Positions 24,267 through 36,180 of a stretch of 64,000 nt of DNA are shown here, piece by piece. Position 1 is the stretch's first letter; every line of letters begins with the position of its first letter. Below the pieces are notes generated by a model that was not told where the DNA came from, made no database searches, and was given only the letters and a program-made list of their open reading frames with translations. Both the position numbers and the translations under genes were made by a program. The DNA comes from Pochonia chlamydosporia 170 (lineage: Eukaryota > Ascomycota > Sordariomycetes > Hypocreales > Clavicipitaceae): contig NC_035795.1 in assembly GCF_001653235.2 (NCBI RefSeq), positions 806,001 to 870,000 on the forward strand. The letters run 5' to 3'.

Positions 24267-25262
24267 TGTATGTTTTATCCGTGTTGAAAGTAATGTTTAG
24301 ATATGTATGTTTCGAACGTGCCAATACGAGGGAGACGAGCTGAACCTGCTGCGTTATGGTGGCGTTGACAGTTGACATTGGTGGAATGAGTGGTTGGTCT
24401 GAAGCTGACCAGATGCAGATGTGCGTGCGCCACTAATACGTGAGTTTCTCTGCCTGCTTGCGTTTCGTAATCTACTTGCATTGGTGCTCTGGCTTTGTCA
24501 TTGATGTGTTATTGCGCCTGGAGTGGTTTGGTGTTATTACCCATCAGTGACTAAGTGCAACCAGTTAATCGCTGACGGGTGCAGCATTGTGTAAGTGGAT
24601 GCGAGAAAGGGATCGAAATTTGAGACTTGCTATCTTATCGGGTTGAATTTTGGAGGTGTCTATAGATAGTTGTTGCTAGACACCCCAGCAACTATCGCGT
24701 GTACGGTCATGCATGTATAAAATATGCTGACTTGCTTCAAATTTGTTGATCAATGTGAATGATGTGGTCCGTGGCATTTGTGATTTCACGATAAAGACTT
24801 ACAACTTAGGAGACATACACGCCTCCTCTTGCCTTGCTCATTGTGTATCAACATGTACACGGATATAAGTAAGACCATCTCTTTGCATTCAAAAACGGAT
24901 CTCCTTCCAAGGTCGAATGGCCAAGCGGTAACTTACCTTAGTATAACGTATTTCGACACAGATTTTTTAAGTTTGACCAGCGGAAATTTCATCCCATGCC
25001 TCAAGTTAGATACATAAGTCATTGCAAAGCGCCTGAGAGCACCGGCATCAATGAACACGCCGCAGACAAGAACAAGGAAGAACATGCCGCAGGACCGAAA
25101 GGCCAGTAAACAAAGCCAGCGGCCTCTGACTCTGACATCGGCCGAGCGTACACTACACGTCTCCTGTTCTTTCACCAACGCTTCACCTCATGTTCCGATG
25201 AGTGTTTTGAGACTTGCCACTCACACACTTTAGTAGTTACTCGTCACTTTTGAAAGACTTAA

Positions 25263-25278
25263 AGGTCTATAAAAAGAC
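25263..25278 (+). promoter_or_regulatory. TATA box inside a GGTCT/AGACC inverted repeat
   Basis: The 16 bases read GGTCT-ATAAAA-AGACC, so TATAAAAA (25267-25274) is enclosed by a perfect 5-bp inverted repeat. It is about 66 bp upstream of the F-box gene start. The TATA role is likely. Any role of the flanking palindrome as a protein site is inference. Confidence 0.6.
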
Positions 25279-25343
25279 CATGGCACCCAGTCCAACGTTC
25301 CCCAGTACTACCCCTACAAGTATTCACCAAACTTCACCTCAGC

Positions 25344-27035
25344 ATGTCGTGTCATGTTGACAAAGAGAAAGAGCCGGAGCTCGCAAACACCACTGAGTCA
25401 TCGCCCAAAGAACAGAAAACGGCCGTAGCGGCACTGTCCAACGAAATCATGGACGAAATATTCGAAATACTGCTCCACGAGAAAAAACTCGGACCATGCG
25501 GCGCGGTGGCTCGAAGTTGGGAAAAGCCCGTCAGGAGAATCTTCTTCCGGGAATTGACAACCACAGACCAACCTGAGGACTTCAAACATCTAATCGAGAT
25601 CGTGACACCAGAACGTAGCCGTTGGGTTAAGCGGCTGCATTTCGTAGTATTCATACCCTACTCCTTCGACGTCGACGACAAAGACAACGATGACGTCTTT
25701 GAGCGGTCCCTGGCATCGCTTTTGCGCATCATGGCCGCGTGGCATCACGATGGGCAAGCGCCCAGAGTACTGAGTATTACCAGCAGTTGGTTGTGGAAGG
25801 AACCGGACTGGTTTACAAGCTGGTCCAGATCTCGTGGCGAACGGTGCCACACACGCTCAATATCACAGGAATCCACATTCAAATACTCCAGATTCAATCT
25901 AGATTGCGAGACCTTGCCTGTATTGGCTTATATGAAGCAACTGGAGATTCGTTTGAGCACACATGCGACCTATAATACCACAGGCAGACGTATAGCACTG
26001 GCTACATGGCCAAAACTGCTGAGCAAAATGCCCTCAGTTACAACCACTTCGATGACATTAATCGATGAAGGGTTTCGTGATGTTGCGCAGCAAAGAAGCG
26101 ACCGACTCGGCCTGGCCGAGAGTTTCAGGGACGACGGCTACATGTCCGCATCCACGGTGCGTGACGTAAAACTTGATATGAAACATGCGATATTCCGCAC
26201 GCCTACAATTCAACATTGCGAGCTGCTCTCCCCTTATTCATTCGATCCTCTCAGCGCAAGCCTAAGGAACTGGTCTCACAATCTCGTCCGCCTCAAACTG
26301 AAAGGCAAGTTCGACCAGTCGTTATTCTGGCCCCAGGACAACGAGTGGGATGGGTACGAAGCCACGGAAGAGCCACTGTGGCCCAATCTTGAGGAATTCT
26401 CTGTGGGATTACATCAAGAATCTCCCTCTGGAAAGCAATACCTCTTGCCCGGGGATCACCATCGCGTTAAGATACTGCCAGTCCCGACATCAAACTCAGG
26501 CTACTCCCCTCCTCGACTTTCCGACGATCTTACGGCAAGGAACGAGATCGAACAAGGAGATCCGTGGGGACAGTATGCGTCCGTACCATCGCCGCAACCG
26601 TTTCGCCGAGAGAAGAGAAACAGCAATGCCCATGAAGTGCCGTGTCCAGAGACGTTTAACCCCGTGGTTGAAGCCTGGGCACAGGCTTTGAGGAATATGC
26701 CGTCTTTACAGTCAGCCCAGCTTTTTATAGACTGCTATATTGATGAGGGAAGTAACAAGCGCTCCGATGACTGCGAGTTCGTCTGGAGAATAGGGTACGA
26801 GGCACCTGGGGGTATACGTTGGGACGAGAAATGGAAACCATTTCGTCGGCTTGTGTTATACAACGTCATGGGCTGGCGCCCCGAGAACAGCACAATGGAT
26901 AAGCTGAGGCAGGTCGGAGAGAAGTCGCATCCTGGAAGGGACATGAAGATTCTGGATGGAGAGAGACGCCATTTACCGCCGATTGACGACTCGACGCCGC
27001 CGAGCGAGTGGCCTCCTTGGCCGTATGAATGGTGA
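25344..27035 (+). CDS. F-box domain protein
   Basis: Predicted substrate-receptor subunit of an SCF ubiquitin ligase, or a related F-box-like protein, 563 residues in one exon. The F-box-like helix set is at about 29-75 (AALSNEIMDEIFEILLH through SWEKPVRRIFFRELTT). The rest is a long, Trp/Arg-rich region without repeats I can name, which is usual for the large lineage-expanded fungal F-box families. The N-terminal 28 residues are charged and probably disordered. The C-terminus ends in a Pro/Trp-rich segment (PPSEWPPWPYEW). A strong TATA box precedes it. The target is unknown. The F-box itself is moderately clear. Confidence 0.75.
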   Translation: MSCHVDKEKEPELANTTESSPKEQKTAVAALSNEIMDEIFEILLHEKKLGPCGAVARSWEKPVRRIFFRELTTTDQPEDFKHLIEIVTPERSRWVKRLHFVVFIPYSFDVDDKDNDDVFERSLASLLRIMAAWHHDGQAPRVLSITSSWLWKEPDWFTSWSRSRGERCHTRSISQESTFKYSRFNLDCETLPVLAYMKQLEIRLSTHATYNTTGRRIALATWPKLLSKMPSVTTTSMTLIDEGFRDVAQQRSDRLGLAESFRDDGYMSASTVRDVKLDMKHAIFRTPTIQHCELLSPYSFDPLSASLRNWSHNLVRLKLKGKFDQSLFWPQDNEWDGYEATEEPLWPNLEEFSVGLHQESPSGKQYLLPGDHHRVKILPVPTSNSGYSPPRLSDDLTARNEIEQGDPWGQYASVPSPQPFRREKRNSNAHEVPCPETFNPVVEAWAQALRNMPSLQSAQLFIDCYIDEGSNKRSDDCEFVWRIGYEAPGGIRWDEKWKPFRRLVLYNVMGWRPENSTMDKLRQVGEKSHPGRDMKILDGERRHLPPIDDSTPPSEWPPWPYEW

Positions 27036-27629
27036 GTGAACTTGGCCGGGACGTTCAGTTTGTTTGAAGCATTAGATTACGTTCTAAACAGAGAGCAATT
27101 AGACTCCAGACTCTGTGCCCTTATGGCAACTTCACATACATAGTCACGGTGGAATTGACAGCCACTTCAATCTGAAAAATCACAGGCCCGAGTGGTGAAA
27201 GAACCGACGATGCCGTATCATCCCGAGCTTACAATAGTTGCTCATATAACAGATTCAAGTTATCATGTAAATCATCACACCGACAATTACATGATCCGCA
27301 CATTCACTATATCACCAACCGAACTGACAACACACTTGACCACACATGTCACATTCAACTCATATCATCTGACCTACACATTACGTTGCACATCAATAGC
27401 AGCAGTGCAGTCACATTCCCAACCACAAGAGTAACAGATAAAGACAAAGAAATCATTCGCGTGCTCAGCCTATGAGCGGGTAATACGTTTCTATCTCAAC
27501 GTCAAAACATTCGTCGTATAGCAAGGAAATCATTTTAGCCAGGATAACACCACTTTCCAACCATTTAGGCGGGTGCATTCCTCCCCATTTTGAACACCAT
27601 TATTCCAAACGTGGCATCAAGCAAGAAAT
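27036..27629. other. convergent 3' intergenic region
   Basis: Between the F-box (+) and SET/NAP (-) stops. It is AT- and CA-rich and contains 3' UTRs. No gene seen. Confidence 0.55.
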
Positions 27630-28808
27630 CTAAGCCTTGCGCTTCTTGCTAGGGTTCTCCTCAGCACCCTCGCCCATCTCCTCATCCTCATCCTCGTCGT
27701 CGTCCTCAAAGTCCATGTCGCTGAGGGCAGCGAGCTCCTCACCTTCCTCTGAGACATTGTTAGCCATGAGCTGATCATTGTAGACATAAGGTATACGTAC
27801 GGAAGTAGCGGATGGCACCGGGCCAGAGGTCCTCAGCAATGGCGAGGGCGACATCATCACCGTTGGGGAAGATCTCGTACTCGTACTCGCCATCGTCCTC
27901 CTCCTCATCCTCGTCCATCTTCTCCTCTTCGACTTCCTTGCCCTCCTTGCGAGCCGTGCGCTTATCGTTCTCGACCTTCTCAGCCTCTCGGCTCTCCTCC
28001 TCGGAGATGAAGCGGCCGCGGAAGCCGAAGAAGTTGAAGAAGCTGATGTCGTCGAGGCTCTTGTTCTCGAGCTTCTCGAGCAGCTTCTTCTTGTTCTCGG
28101 TCTCCTGGCCAACCTTGCCGGCCTTGTCGTCCTCGAAGACCTTCTTGGCGAGGGTGAGCAGACCGTTGGTCAGGTCCTTGTCTGCTTTCCAGTTGATCTC
28201 AACGGGCTCGGAGACATAGCCGGACCAGCCGTCCTTGGCGTAGCGCCACCAGAACTTCTTCTCAATGGTCTTGTCCTCGAAGTACTCGTTCTCAGAGAAC
28301 TCAAACTTGATTGAGACGCTGCGGGGGCTGCCGCTGGGGAGCTCAAAGCGCTCAACAGAGACGTTCTTGAGGCCGGCGACAATGACGGCAGCATCGGTGG
28401 GCTGGATGTACTCGTCAATCTCAGGAGGGGCGTGCTCGAAGACGAGAGGCCAGAAGTTGGGGATCTGAGAGATGATCTTCTCACGCTTGGCGTAGAGGTC
28501 ACGGGTCATCTTGTCCTGCTGGCGCACTGAGAAAAGTCAGCGACATGTACAAGCACGGTTTAAATGGCGTGCGAACGTGGGCAATCAAGTGAGCGCAGCA
28601 AGGCGCAAACGAAACCCGTCAAACGAGGTTTCTTTTTGCCTTTCAATTGACAATGCAGCTTTTGCCAATCTACGACTAGTGATCCTGGCCATGAGTTTGA
28701 CGAGTGAGAATTTTACTTACAGATCTCAAGATCGACCTGCTCGAAGTCATCCTCGATGTCGTCGAGCTGCTCGTAGTAGACGGGGATATCAATGTTTTCA
28801 GCAGACAT
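27630..28808 (-). CDS. SET/NAP-family histone chaperone
   Basis: Predicted nucleosome-assembly-protein family member, closest in layout to metazoan SET and fungal Vps75-like proteins. It should bind histones H3-H4 or H2A-H2B in the nucleus. Three exons (28808-28721, 28526-27801, 27748-27630) give 310 residues. An N-terminal dimerisation helix (QLDDIEDDFEQVDLEI onward, through YAKREKIISQIP) precedes the earmuff domain with the family signature NFWPLVFEHAP and SNEYFEDKTIEKKFWW-like blocks. FFNFFGFRGRF is the typical NAP core end. The C-terminus is very acidic (runs of Glu/Asp) and closes with a basic KKRKA, a likely nuclear signal. The first intron is 194 nt, the longest in the window's accepted models. 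Confidence 0.92.
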
Positions 28809-31601
28809 TTTGCCGGTTTTAGATGTGAATTCGAGTAAGAAGGAAGAGGGGTGGTGGTTTGAGAGGGGGAGAAGGATGTGGGAAGAATGCAGAGCAAAAA
28901 AATCACTTGTTGGTGGTGACGGATCACTTATAAGGGTCTGGTCTGTCTGGTCTGGTGCGAATGTTTGATTACTAGTTTCCAAGGTTCACCACCACGGACC
29001 AGACAGACTGGAGCTAAGCCTAGTGTCCGCGGGCGTCCAGCCAACGAGAGGTACCTGAAAATTTTTGAGCTGCAGTCCTGTACAGAAGTTTGACGAAGAA
29101 AAAAAAATAAACGGTGAAGGAACTGGAGCTTCCTTAGGCCGGGGTGGCGTGTGGCAGAATGCAAACTTGCAGCGAGTGGCAGCTCGCAGCAACCAAAATT
29201 CATCCACAACCTTTTCTGGCTTGCACCAAGGAAATTTCTTTGCTTCCAGTCTCCAGTCCGCTCCCAATGGTGGGGTTGATGTCATTGGATCCGCAGTATC
29301 CTTGCAGAGCTAGGCAAAAGAGGGTCGTTGTAGTGTTGAGACGTGATGCTTGCTCTCTTTTGCGGGAGAACAGATGGACAAGAGTCGCCAATTTGATGGC
29401 GTCAAGTTGGGTCTTTGAACGGATGCCGTTCTCCACTGCGGCAAAGCTGTATTGCACATTTCTCGGACATTCTTTGTTTTGATTCCGGGTTGCTAGAACA
29501 GCTTTGGCCTGCCTGGCAACAGCCGCAGATGGTGGGGATCAAGTTGATGCCATTTCATTGTTCTGTTTCTTTGGATGGCGACACATTGCAAAGTCAAGAA
29601 TTATTGTGTAAAGAAAGAAAATCACAACCCTAACGACGCTTCAGCACTGGCACCATTTTGAATTCGGCGGATGCGCCTTCCTGCACATGAAAATTTCTCA
29701 GACACTGCTTTCCAGATGAGGAAGCTTTGGCGGGGTTGTCGACTTTTTTTTCTGCCAAAAGTCAGGGTCCACGGGCGGGGTACTTTGGAAAGGTGTGTGC
29801 AATTCGCACGGTAAGGTTTTCGCCGGGTGGTAGAATTTGATAGGTCGTTTGTGCACAGCACAGTTTTGATGGATCGCAAACACAGTATGCAGGACTTCCA
29901 AGGTGACTTGTGGATGGAGCCTCAGAAGTTTGCTTCCATGGGTGTGAACTTCCATTCAGCCAGCTTTCAACGACGGACTGCAATAATATTATCCGATCTC
30001 CTTACTGCATTAAAATAAATGAACTGCATGAAAGCCAATCTCCGGCTGGCGACCCTGCATTACTCCCTGGAGGCCCTGGACCACAACAGTGCCTCCACAG
30101 GCTAGGATCCTCACTCGCGAGATCCAGCTGACTGGCCGTGACGACATCCAGCGATTGACTGGGTACAGATGGAGTATCTGTAGCCGATCCGAGCCATTGA
30201 TTGCGTCAATCGAAATAGCTGGAAGTCAGTAGTCTTTCTAGAACTTGTTTGCCGTAACTTGTCTCTCTTTGTTTGCTGAGCTTGATCTAGGCAGCTTGGC
30301 GTCGTGGCTACGGAACCATGGTGAGCCATCAATCTCACCGTCTTTTGATCTTCAAGTGTCGAGTATCCCATTGCAGTTATCCAGAACTACGATTATAGTT
30401 GCGGCGCTACATCCTGGCCGGATGTTTAGTACACATTGGCGCCTCATGAGAACAGACCTCTGGCCAACGCGACAGTATCATGAGCCAAGCCATTGAATAT
30501 ACCAATAGCGCTGGTAGAAATTGAATCTAGTATCCATCACAACTTAGATGGCTGTCTCGGGCTGTGGCAAGTCAATTACCCAGATATTAAGCTGACAGTG
30601 GTTAGTTGTGTACAGTAGTCTGGTTGGGTAACAGTACGGTACTGTAACCAAAGAGAGTAAAACAAAGCATGCATGGAGCATAATTTGATTCGCCTTGTGG
30701 CGTCGAAAAGCCGCGTAATTTCCACAACTGTGCAAACTTACCAGTATTCTTCTTTATTTGAAGCGCCGATGAGCAAGCAACTCAAGTTGACAACCACATC
30801 CGATGTACCCAGGCGGCGCAGGCTTCCGGATCTAAATTCAACCACTAGTCCAACCTCAACATAGACATGCCACCATAATGATAACACGTAAATTACCTGA
30901 GTAGAGCTAGTAGTAAACCCTGGCAATAGTCAAAGGGATGAAATTGAACAAGATTGTTATAAGCAAGCTTGGATTGATCACCAAAGTGCCCTGACGATAT
31001 GACCTCCATCTGCGACTTGATCCCGCACCTCACAGTGTACTGAAACTCCGACAAGGAAACTGTCTGGATTGTGTACGGCTAAACGCCAGGAGTCCAGCTC
31101 CCCTGCTGCTTCATTCATTTGGAATGTGAGCTGGTGCAACCACAGTGTCCTATTCTTCCCCCAAAAGACAAAGAAGAGAAGGCTTCCAGTAAAGTTTTCA
31201 CCTCCCCTCACTTCATGTTTTTCAATGTAATTTGCTTCCATAAAGCCCTTGTCCATGCTTCTTGCGTCCAACACCAGGTCAGGGATGGAAGAGATGGCGC
31301 ATCTGCCAAACCCGCCATGTTGAACTGAGAGTGCAGTGTGCCCATGATCCTATCTTGGCACCTCCTAATCCATTTACGCAAATATACTTCAATCGAATCC
31401 ATCCACATTTTCAAGCACGAACTGCATCTCTCACCGGGAACCTCGATCTCTCACACTTTTCCACCATCCAGGTTCCCCCCCAGCGCCATGCCATCAACAG
31501 TTGAGGCAAAGTCAACAACAACCCAGTCCGAAGGTCCAGAAAGCTGAACTTTTATCTGGGACATGCTCCATATTCAGCGCATTTAAAATGCGATGCCCAT
31601 T
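28809..31601. other. gene-poor region
   Basis: About 2.8 kb with only short frames on both strands, none carrying a recognised domain, conserved splice structure or transposon protein. It has no long repeat visible to the eye. It could include a diverged relic or an unrecognised lineage-specific gene. Confidence 0.5.
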
Positions 31602-32099
31602 CTAAGACATTGCGCCCGAAAGCAATGTGTACCTCTCGTAATGCCGTAAACTTCTCCATAATCTCACGGCCTTTGCGGAAAAAAGACCATAGAATGCAAC
31701 ACCAGACATGAAGCAAGGTACCGTAAACCGTATTCGACGAATTTGGTCCTAGTAACAATAAAGTGCTTCCAACTTATCAAGGTCCAGGCAGGTCGTATCG
31801 TTCTGGAAGTTAACCCAGACGTACCGGGGATTGCATTCGCCGGGCCAGACAGTAGCGAGGGCCTTCTGGTAGGAGGCATGGCGTCGAGATTCCTGGCAGG
31901 CATGCATGACGGCCGGGGGCGGTGGTAGTTGATAATGAAGGGACTGGGCACACGTATACGGGATACCCAGTTGGTATGATACTTGCATTCGTATCGGCAG
32001 CGGGCGGAGGCGAACGATGCGTGGGAACGTGGCCATGGCCCAGATCTGGCTGCGAAGCTCTGGGGGAAGTCGTGGGAAGGGATGAAAAGTGGTTGCCAT
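31602..32099 (-). pseudogene. 2EXR-domain protein remnant with in-frame stop
   Basis: The first 116 residues from the ATG at 32099 match the fungal 2EXR domain: FHPFPRLPPELRSQIW at the start, PPPAVMHACQESRRHA in the middle and RYVWVNFQNDTTCLDLDKLEAL at the end. A TAG codon at 31749-31751 then stops the frame. The same frame stays open for another 48 codons (beginning DQIRRIRFTVPCF), which reads like the natural continuation, up to a TAG at 31602-31604. No good splice donor lies before the first stop. The product is far shorter than usual 2EXR proteins. A TATATAAA element lies at 32312-32319. Most likely a pseudogene. A short functional protein or sequencing error is possible. Confidence 0.65.
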
Positions 32100-32932
32100 G
32101 GTCGTATTATCGTCAAGTTGTTGAAGGATTAAATCGAAGAGTCAGAGAGTCCGCTGGTAGAAACTCTGGTGAGATTGTTTGTGTCGTTTGCACAAAAAGT
32201 GGTAAATCTGCGGAGGAATAGAAGGAGTTGATTCAGATATCACGTACCTGGTTGGGAAATTGTTGGAGTTGGAGTTGGATATAGAATGATCAGTTTGTAG
32301 GAAGTCATAGCTTTATATAAGGACTAACTTGGCTGAGTCTAAACAAATGAAACGTACAATACAATAAAACACAATATACAATAGACCAGATGACCCTCAC
32401 AGCCCATTGTAAGCCGATCATGAGCAGATGGACGTGCAAACAAACGGGACGTGTGCGGCGCCAGGGACACGATTGAAGTCTTTGAGACCGCCTCTCTTCT
32501 TCCATCTTGTCAACTTCCAACTTCAGGACTTTCGGCTTAGGGCTATTCCATTGCGCACCGCACTACTCCGGAGTTGGTGGCTATATATGGATTTGGCCGT
32601 TGACTGTGCTAATTCGAGGGCAACTGAGTTGCTAGTGATGGAAACCCTGGATTCTTGTTAAGTCTAGTCTAGTTGCCTGGGAAGTAATTTGGGCCTCTAA
32701 TTGATAACCGATAGCCGTTGCTAATCAGCTGTTGCAGTCGCTAGTTACTAACGCCCTTTGACGTCTGGTGGACCCGAGCTTCCTAGGTCTTGTACGAAAA
32801 GCTTGTCTCACAATTATGTCACCTTCTGGGCATCGGATGAGGATCAAGGTGCCTTTATTCTATCAAACTTTGACGACAAATGGAATTGCATGGAATAGCT
32901 GAGCGCACAAACGAGCCAGCACGACAGGCCTC
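32100..32932. other. intergenic region
   Basis: Upstream of the 2EXR remnant (TATATAAA at 32312-32319, minus) and downstream of the zinc-cluster regulator. No other gene seen. Confidence 0.5.
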
Positions 32933-35735
32933 TTACGAAATGTCAGCTGCGCGTCGTTTTGTCCCTGCATGTTTTCCCTCCAGCCCAACGGACATGGGAG
33001 CCTCGAAAACTGTATCAAAGAAACCACCCGTATGTATAACTGGAAGATCGGTATCTTCATGCTTAGTGGTCCAGCCAGGGCGCGTTGAGCTCTGAGAGAG
33101 GAGTTTCAGGAGTGAATCAATGTTGTCAGCATTTGTGTCTCGGCTGGAGGAGATGTTTATGACATCAGTGCCTTGATTCCCGCTTGGCAGCCCACTAGCT
33201 GCATCGAAGGGCTCATCTTCTTTCAAACTGAGAAGTTCCGTGTAGGTGTAGTGGTTAAGCGTTGGTCTGTTGGTCAGCTTTGTCGCCTGGCTTAGGTAAG
33301 GTCACCTCACAAATTGAACTGTCCAGAGAATCCGCCAACTTGCTCAAAAGAAATCATGATTGCGGCCTTGGGTTCTTTCGACTGCTCAATCAGTTTGTCA
33401 AACAGTCTTCCGTTGTTGTGTCGCTGGCCGCAACAACGAACGGCAAACCTCCACCGGAATTGTTCTATTGATTGAAGCGCTGCTTCGGCGCTGGTGTGCA
33501 GGCGGTTCAGAAATACGGTCTTCTGTACATGTTAGCCAATTTCTTCTGTGGTGTAAGAATGAGAGGACGTTAGGATCATTTGAGACAGACCAAGTTGTGT
33601 AAATTCATTGCGTCCCATCTTATCGCCCGTGATTTCTTGATCGAGTAGTAGACAACCAAAAGAGCATAGGAGATGGCCAACGGGTCGTGTCGTTCGTTGG
33701 GTGAAAACTGAAGAGACGCAATAACTTTCTGATAAAGATTTTGCATCAGGGCCTCCACTCGGTAGACGATTGAGTACATGAGCTCCAAAATCAGGTTTTT
33801 GAGCGCAATTGGCCGCTTCCCAAGTCTGCCATGGTGGGCGGAGTCGCAATATATTTCGTTCGAGTTCCAGTTGAACAGAATGCTGAGCCAATAGGCGCAT
33901 TCCCATGCTTGAGCTACTATTTGTTGTTGCTATGATGTATTTAGCTTCATTACCCGGTGGAATATTGAACGCATTGATCAGTCCCCCCCACTTTGTTTGC
34001 TTACATCTGGAGGGAGCAATGAGGAGATTAAAGACTGAGGAGATCTGTTGGCAATGAAGCTGCACATTTGGGAACTGTTGAGTGCAGGCACAACGAGGCT
34101 CTCTCCCGCCTCCTTCTTGGCTGTTGAAGTGGTTTTAAGGCGGCGGATGCCAATAGGAGTACCGGACGTTGAGTAGGGTGTATAAAAGGATCGTGCGTCA
34201 TCCAGAATACACACCATGGATCCTTGATTGTATTCTTCGAAGAGGTCTTCTAGTGTTCTCCCAGGCTCCGTGAATGACAATTCATCAAGTTGCCGACGCA
34301 GGTGGACGAGAAGGTCATGGGTTTGTGCTATATGCTCAGTTACTCGTGCGATCTGTACGCCTATACAGGGTAGAAGTACGTACATATATGGAAAATCATG
34401 ATGCGAGGGAGGGATAGAATACCACTCGAAAGATTTTTTGGCACGACACGCATGTGGTTGTGTAGGCATCTCCGACAAATTGAACCAAGCGATCCCGAGC
34501 ACTGCTGCCAGTTAGGTCCATGATCACATATAAAAGTTGAATGTAGAGACAGACTGATTTCTTGGCCAGACGACATTCATGACAACTGTATGCTGGTTTG
34601 CTTTTAAACGACTGTACGTCTTGCATTAACCAGATATTTCTCGAGTCGGATTTAGAGGCCATTTTTAGATGGGCCGTATCCTCAGCCAACGTAGAGGAGG
34701 GTGTACATGTAAGCAACTGAGCATCTTGCGATTGATGGGCTGGCGCTGTAATATCTGTCCATGAGCTTCTTGCAGGGTCAAGGTCGTTGCCTTGTTCAGC
34801 ATACATGTAAGGTGCATGTGGTGGCAACATGACAGCTGTGGCGTCTGGAGGCACTAAGTTGGAGACTGCTTGGTCCATGAATGCGTTGATGTCTGAATCC
34901 ATGCCTATGTTCGGGACAAAACCGACCGGGACCTCTGACTGTCCTGATTTCAGCCCCCAATCGCAATCATAATGTGGGAGGTTTCTGCACTGAGTTTCCC
35001 CCTCCCGCTTAAAATGGCCGACATGGAGCTGTGACCCAGCAGAATGGCACTCAAGTGGTGGCAGGCAATTGGCAATGCTGGTATCAAATCCATAAATGTT
35101 GCATGTGCCTGAGAATGCCGTGTCAATTTCAGCTCTGGAATTGCCGGGGAATGGGATATAGTGCGCATCGGCTGGTTGAGAAACAGCGTGGATATTTGTA
35201 GGTTCATACTCAAAATGCTGGAGAAGAGTATGTATATATTAATAAATGAGCAGAGACTTGACTGCACCTTGCACGAGGTCTGGTTGGCTTTGGCGTAGAG
35301 CCGCACACTGTAGATACTAGACAGGAGTCAGGAGAAATTGGAACTAACCTCTAAATTGCCGACATCACCCATCATTTGGGAAACTGCATCATCTTCTGAA
35401 CCTGCAACGATAGGTTCTCTGGTGTCTTCAGGATTGGAAATAGGGACAGGGGAGAGAGGAATGATTGGTTGTTCGTGGACAACTGGCGGTTGGACGGACA
35501 AGGTCTCTATGCTTCTATGTTCTGGCCAATAGACCGTGGTGTCCATGTCCTCTATGTCATCAAAGTTGTAGGCAGGAAGTCCCCTAGAGGCGGGGCAGTC
35601 ATCGTCAAACAAGCCAAACAACAAGGCGTCCAGGTGTTCTTCGAATGGGCAGGACCGACCCGGACCTTGACCTGACTTGGGTTCGGAAGGTTCCATGTCA
35701 TGCTGGCCCAGTTGAGTGAGCAAGCTCCGCTCCAT
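32933..35735 (-). CDS. putative zinc-cluster transcription factor with mid-protein five-cysteine cluster
   Basis: Eight exons were joined by hand: 35735-35349, 35307-35275, 35217-34555, 34501-34423, 34360-34005, 33929-33591, 33522-33311 and 33227-32933. They give 787 residues with every junction in phase. The first 350 residues are acidic, Pro/Asp-rich and probably disordered. At about 352-373 lies a zinc-cluster-like motif, CHECRLAKKSC then CRRC, with C-x2-C-x6-C-x7-C-x2-C spacing. The sixth cysteine expected near 380 is valine. The next 250 residues are helical with blocks such as DPLAISYALLVVYYSIKKS and a repressor-like C-terminal region (AAIMISFEQVGGF). A basic GTKRRAA near the end may be a nuclear signal. 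Two introns use a GTCTGT donor, so some joins may be off by a few codons. Placing the cluster in the middle is unusual. Target genes are unknown. Confidence 0.7.
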
Positions 35736-36180
35736 CACAGTGCCAGTGGTGATGGGCTGAATGTTGAATGTTATCAATTGATAAATGTTAACACTTGATG
35801 AATCGACTCTGCAAATACATTGATAGGCAAGGGCTAGTAGGAGGGCTCGTTCAAAATATTTATGTCACCCCTTCCCGGCAGTCTAAAAGAGCCTCAAAAA
35901 AAATTCGTTTTGATTCTGTTCGATCCGCCTATTCTGTGCGACATCAAAGCAAGGCTGAGCCAGTACACTTTCAGTCTGGCACTTTGAGCACCAAGTACCT
36001 GCATGGCCACCGCATTTCAATGTTTCACCGACGGCACAGGTCACAGGAACCATTGGCCCAATGGATGCAGATGCATTCAGTTCCCGCCGTTCGCGCTGGC
36101 CGCCGACGCTAAGAGTCGGGGAACGGGCGGCATCAGCGCCAAGACCAACTGCCCCAGCCTCATTTGACAAGCCGGCTGTC

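Larger units (their letters stand above)
24203..25343. other. divergent intergenic region, ABM protein and F-box gene
   Basis: Both genes are transcribed outward from this 1.1 kb. No coding frame with a recognisable domain. A tRNA-like 6-bp stem (24912-24957) was examined and rejected. A TATA element serves each side. Confidence 0.5.

Noticed and set aside
24912..24957. tRNA-like segment: GTCGAA and TTCGAC pair, with GGCCAAGCGGT like a D-arm
   Set aside because: Only 46 nt, with no anticodon arm or T-arm. A complete tRNA cannot be folded.
28809..31601. Possible transposon relic in the gene-poor block
   Set aside because: No transposase, reverse transcriptase, terminal repeat or target-site duplication could be seen by eye.
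33236..33285. tRNA-like string TGTAGTGGTTAAGCGTTGG
   Set aside because: No T-loop or closing acceptor strand follows, and the bases lie within an intron of the regulator on the other strand.
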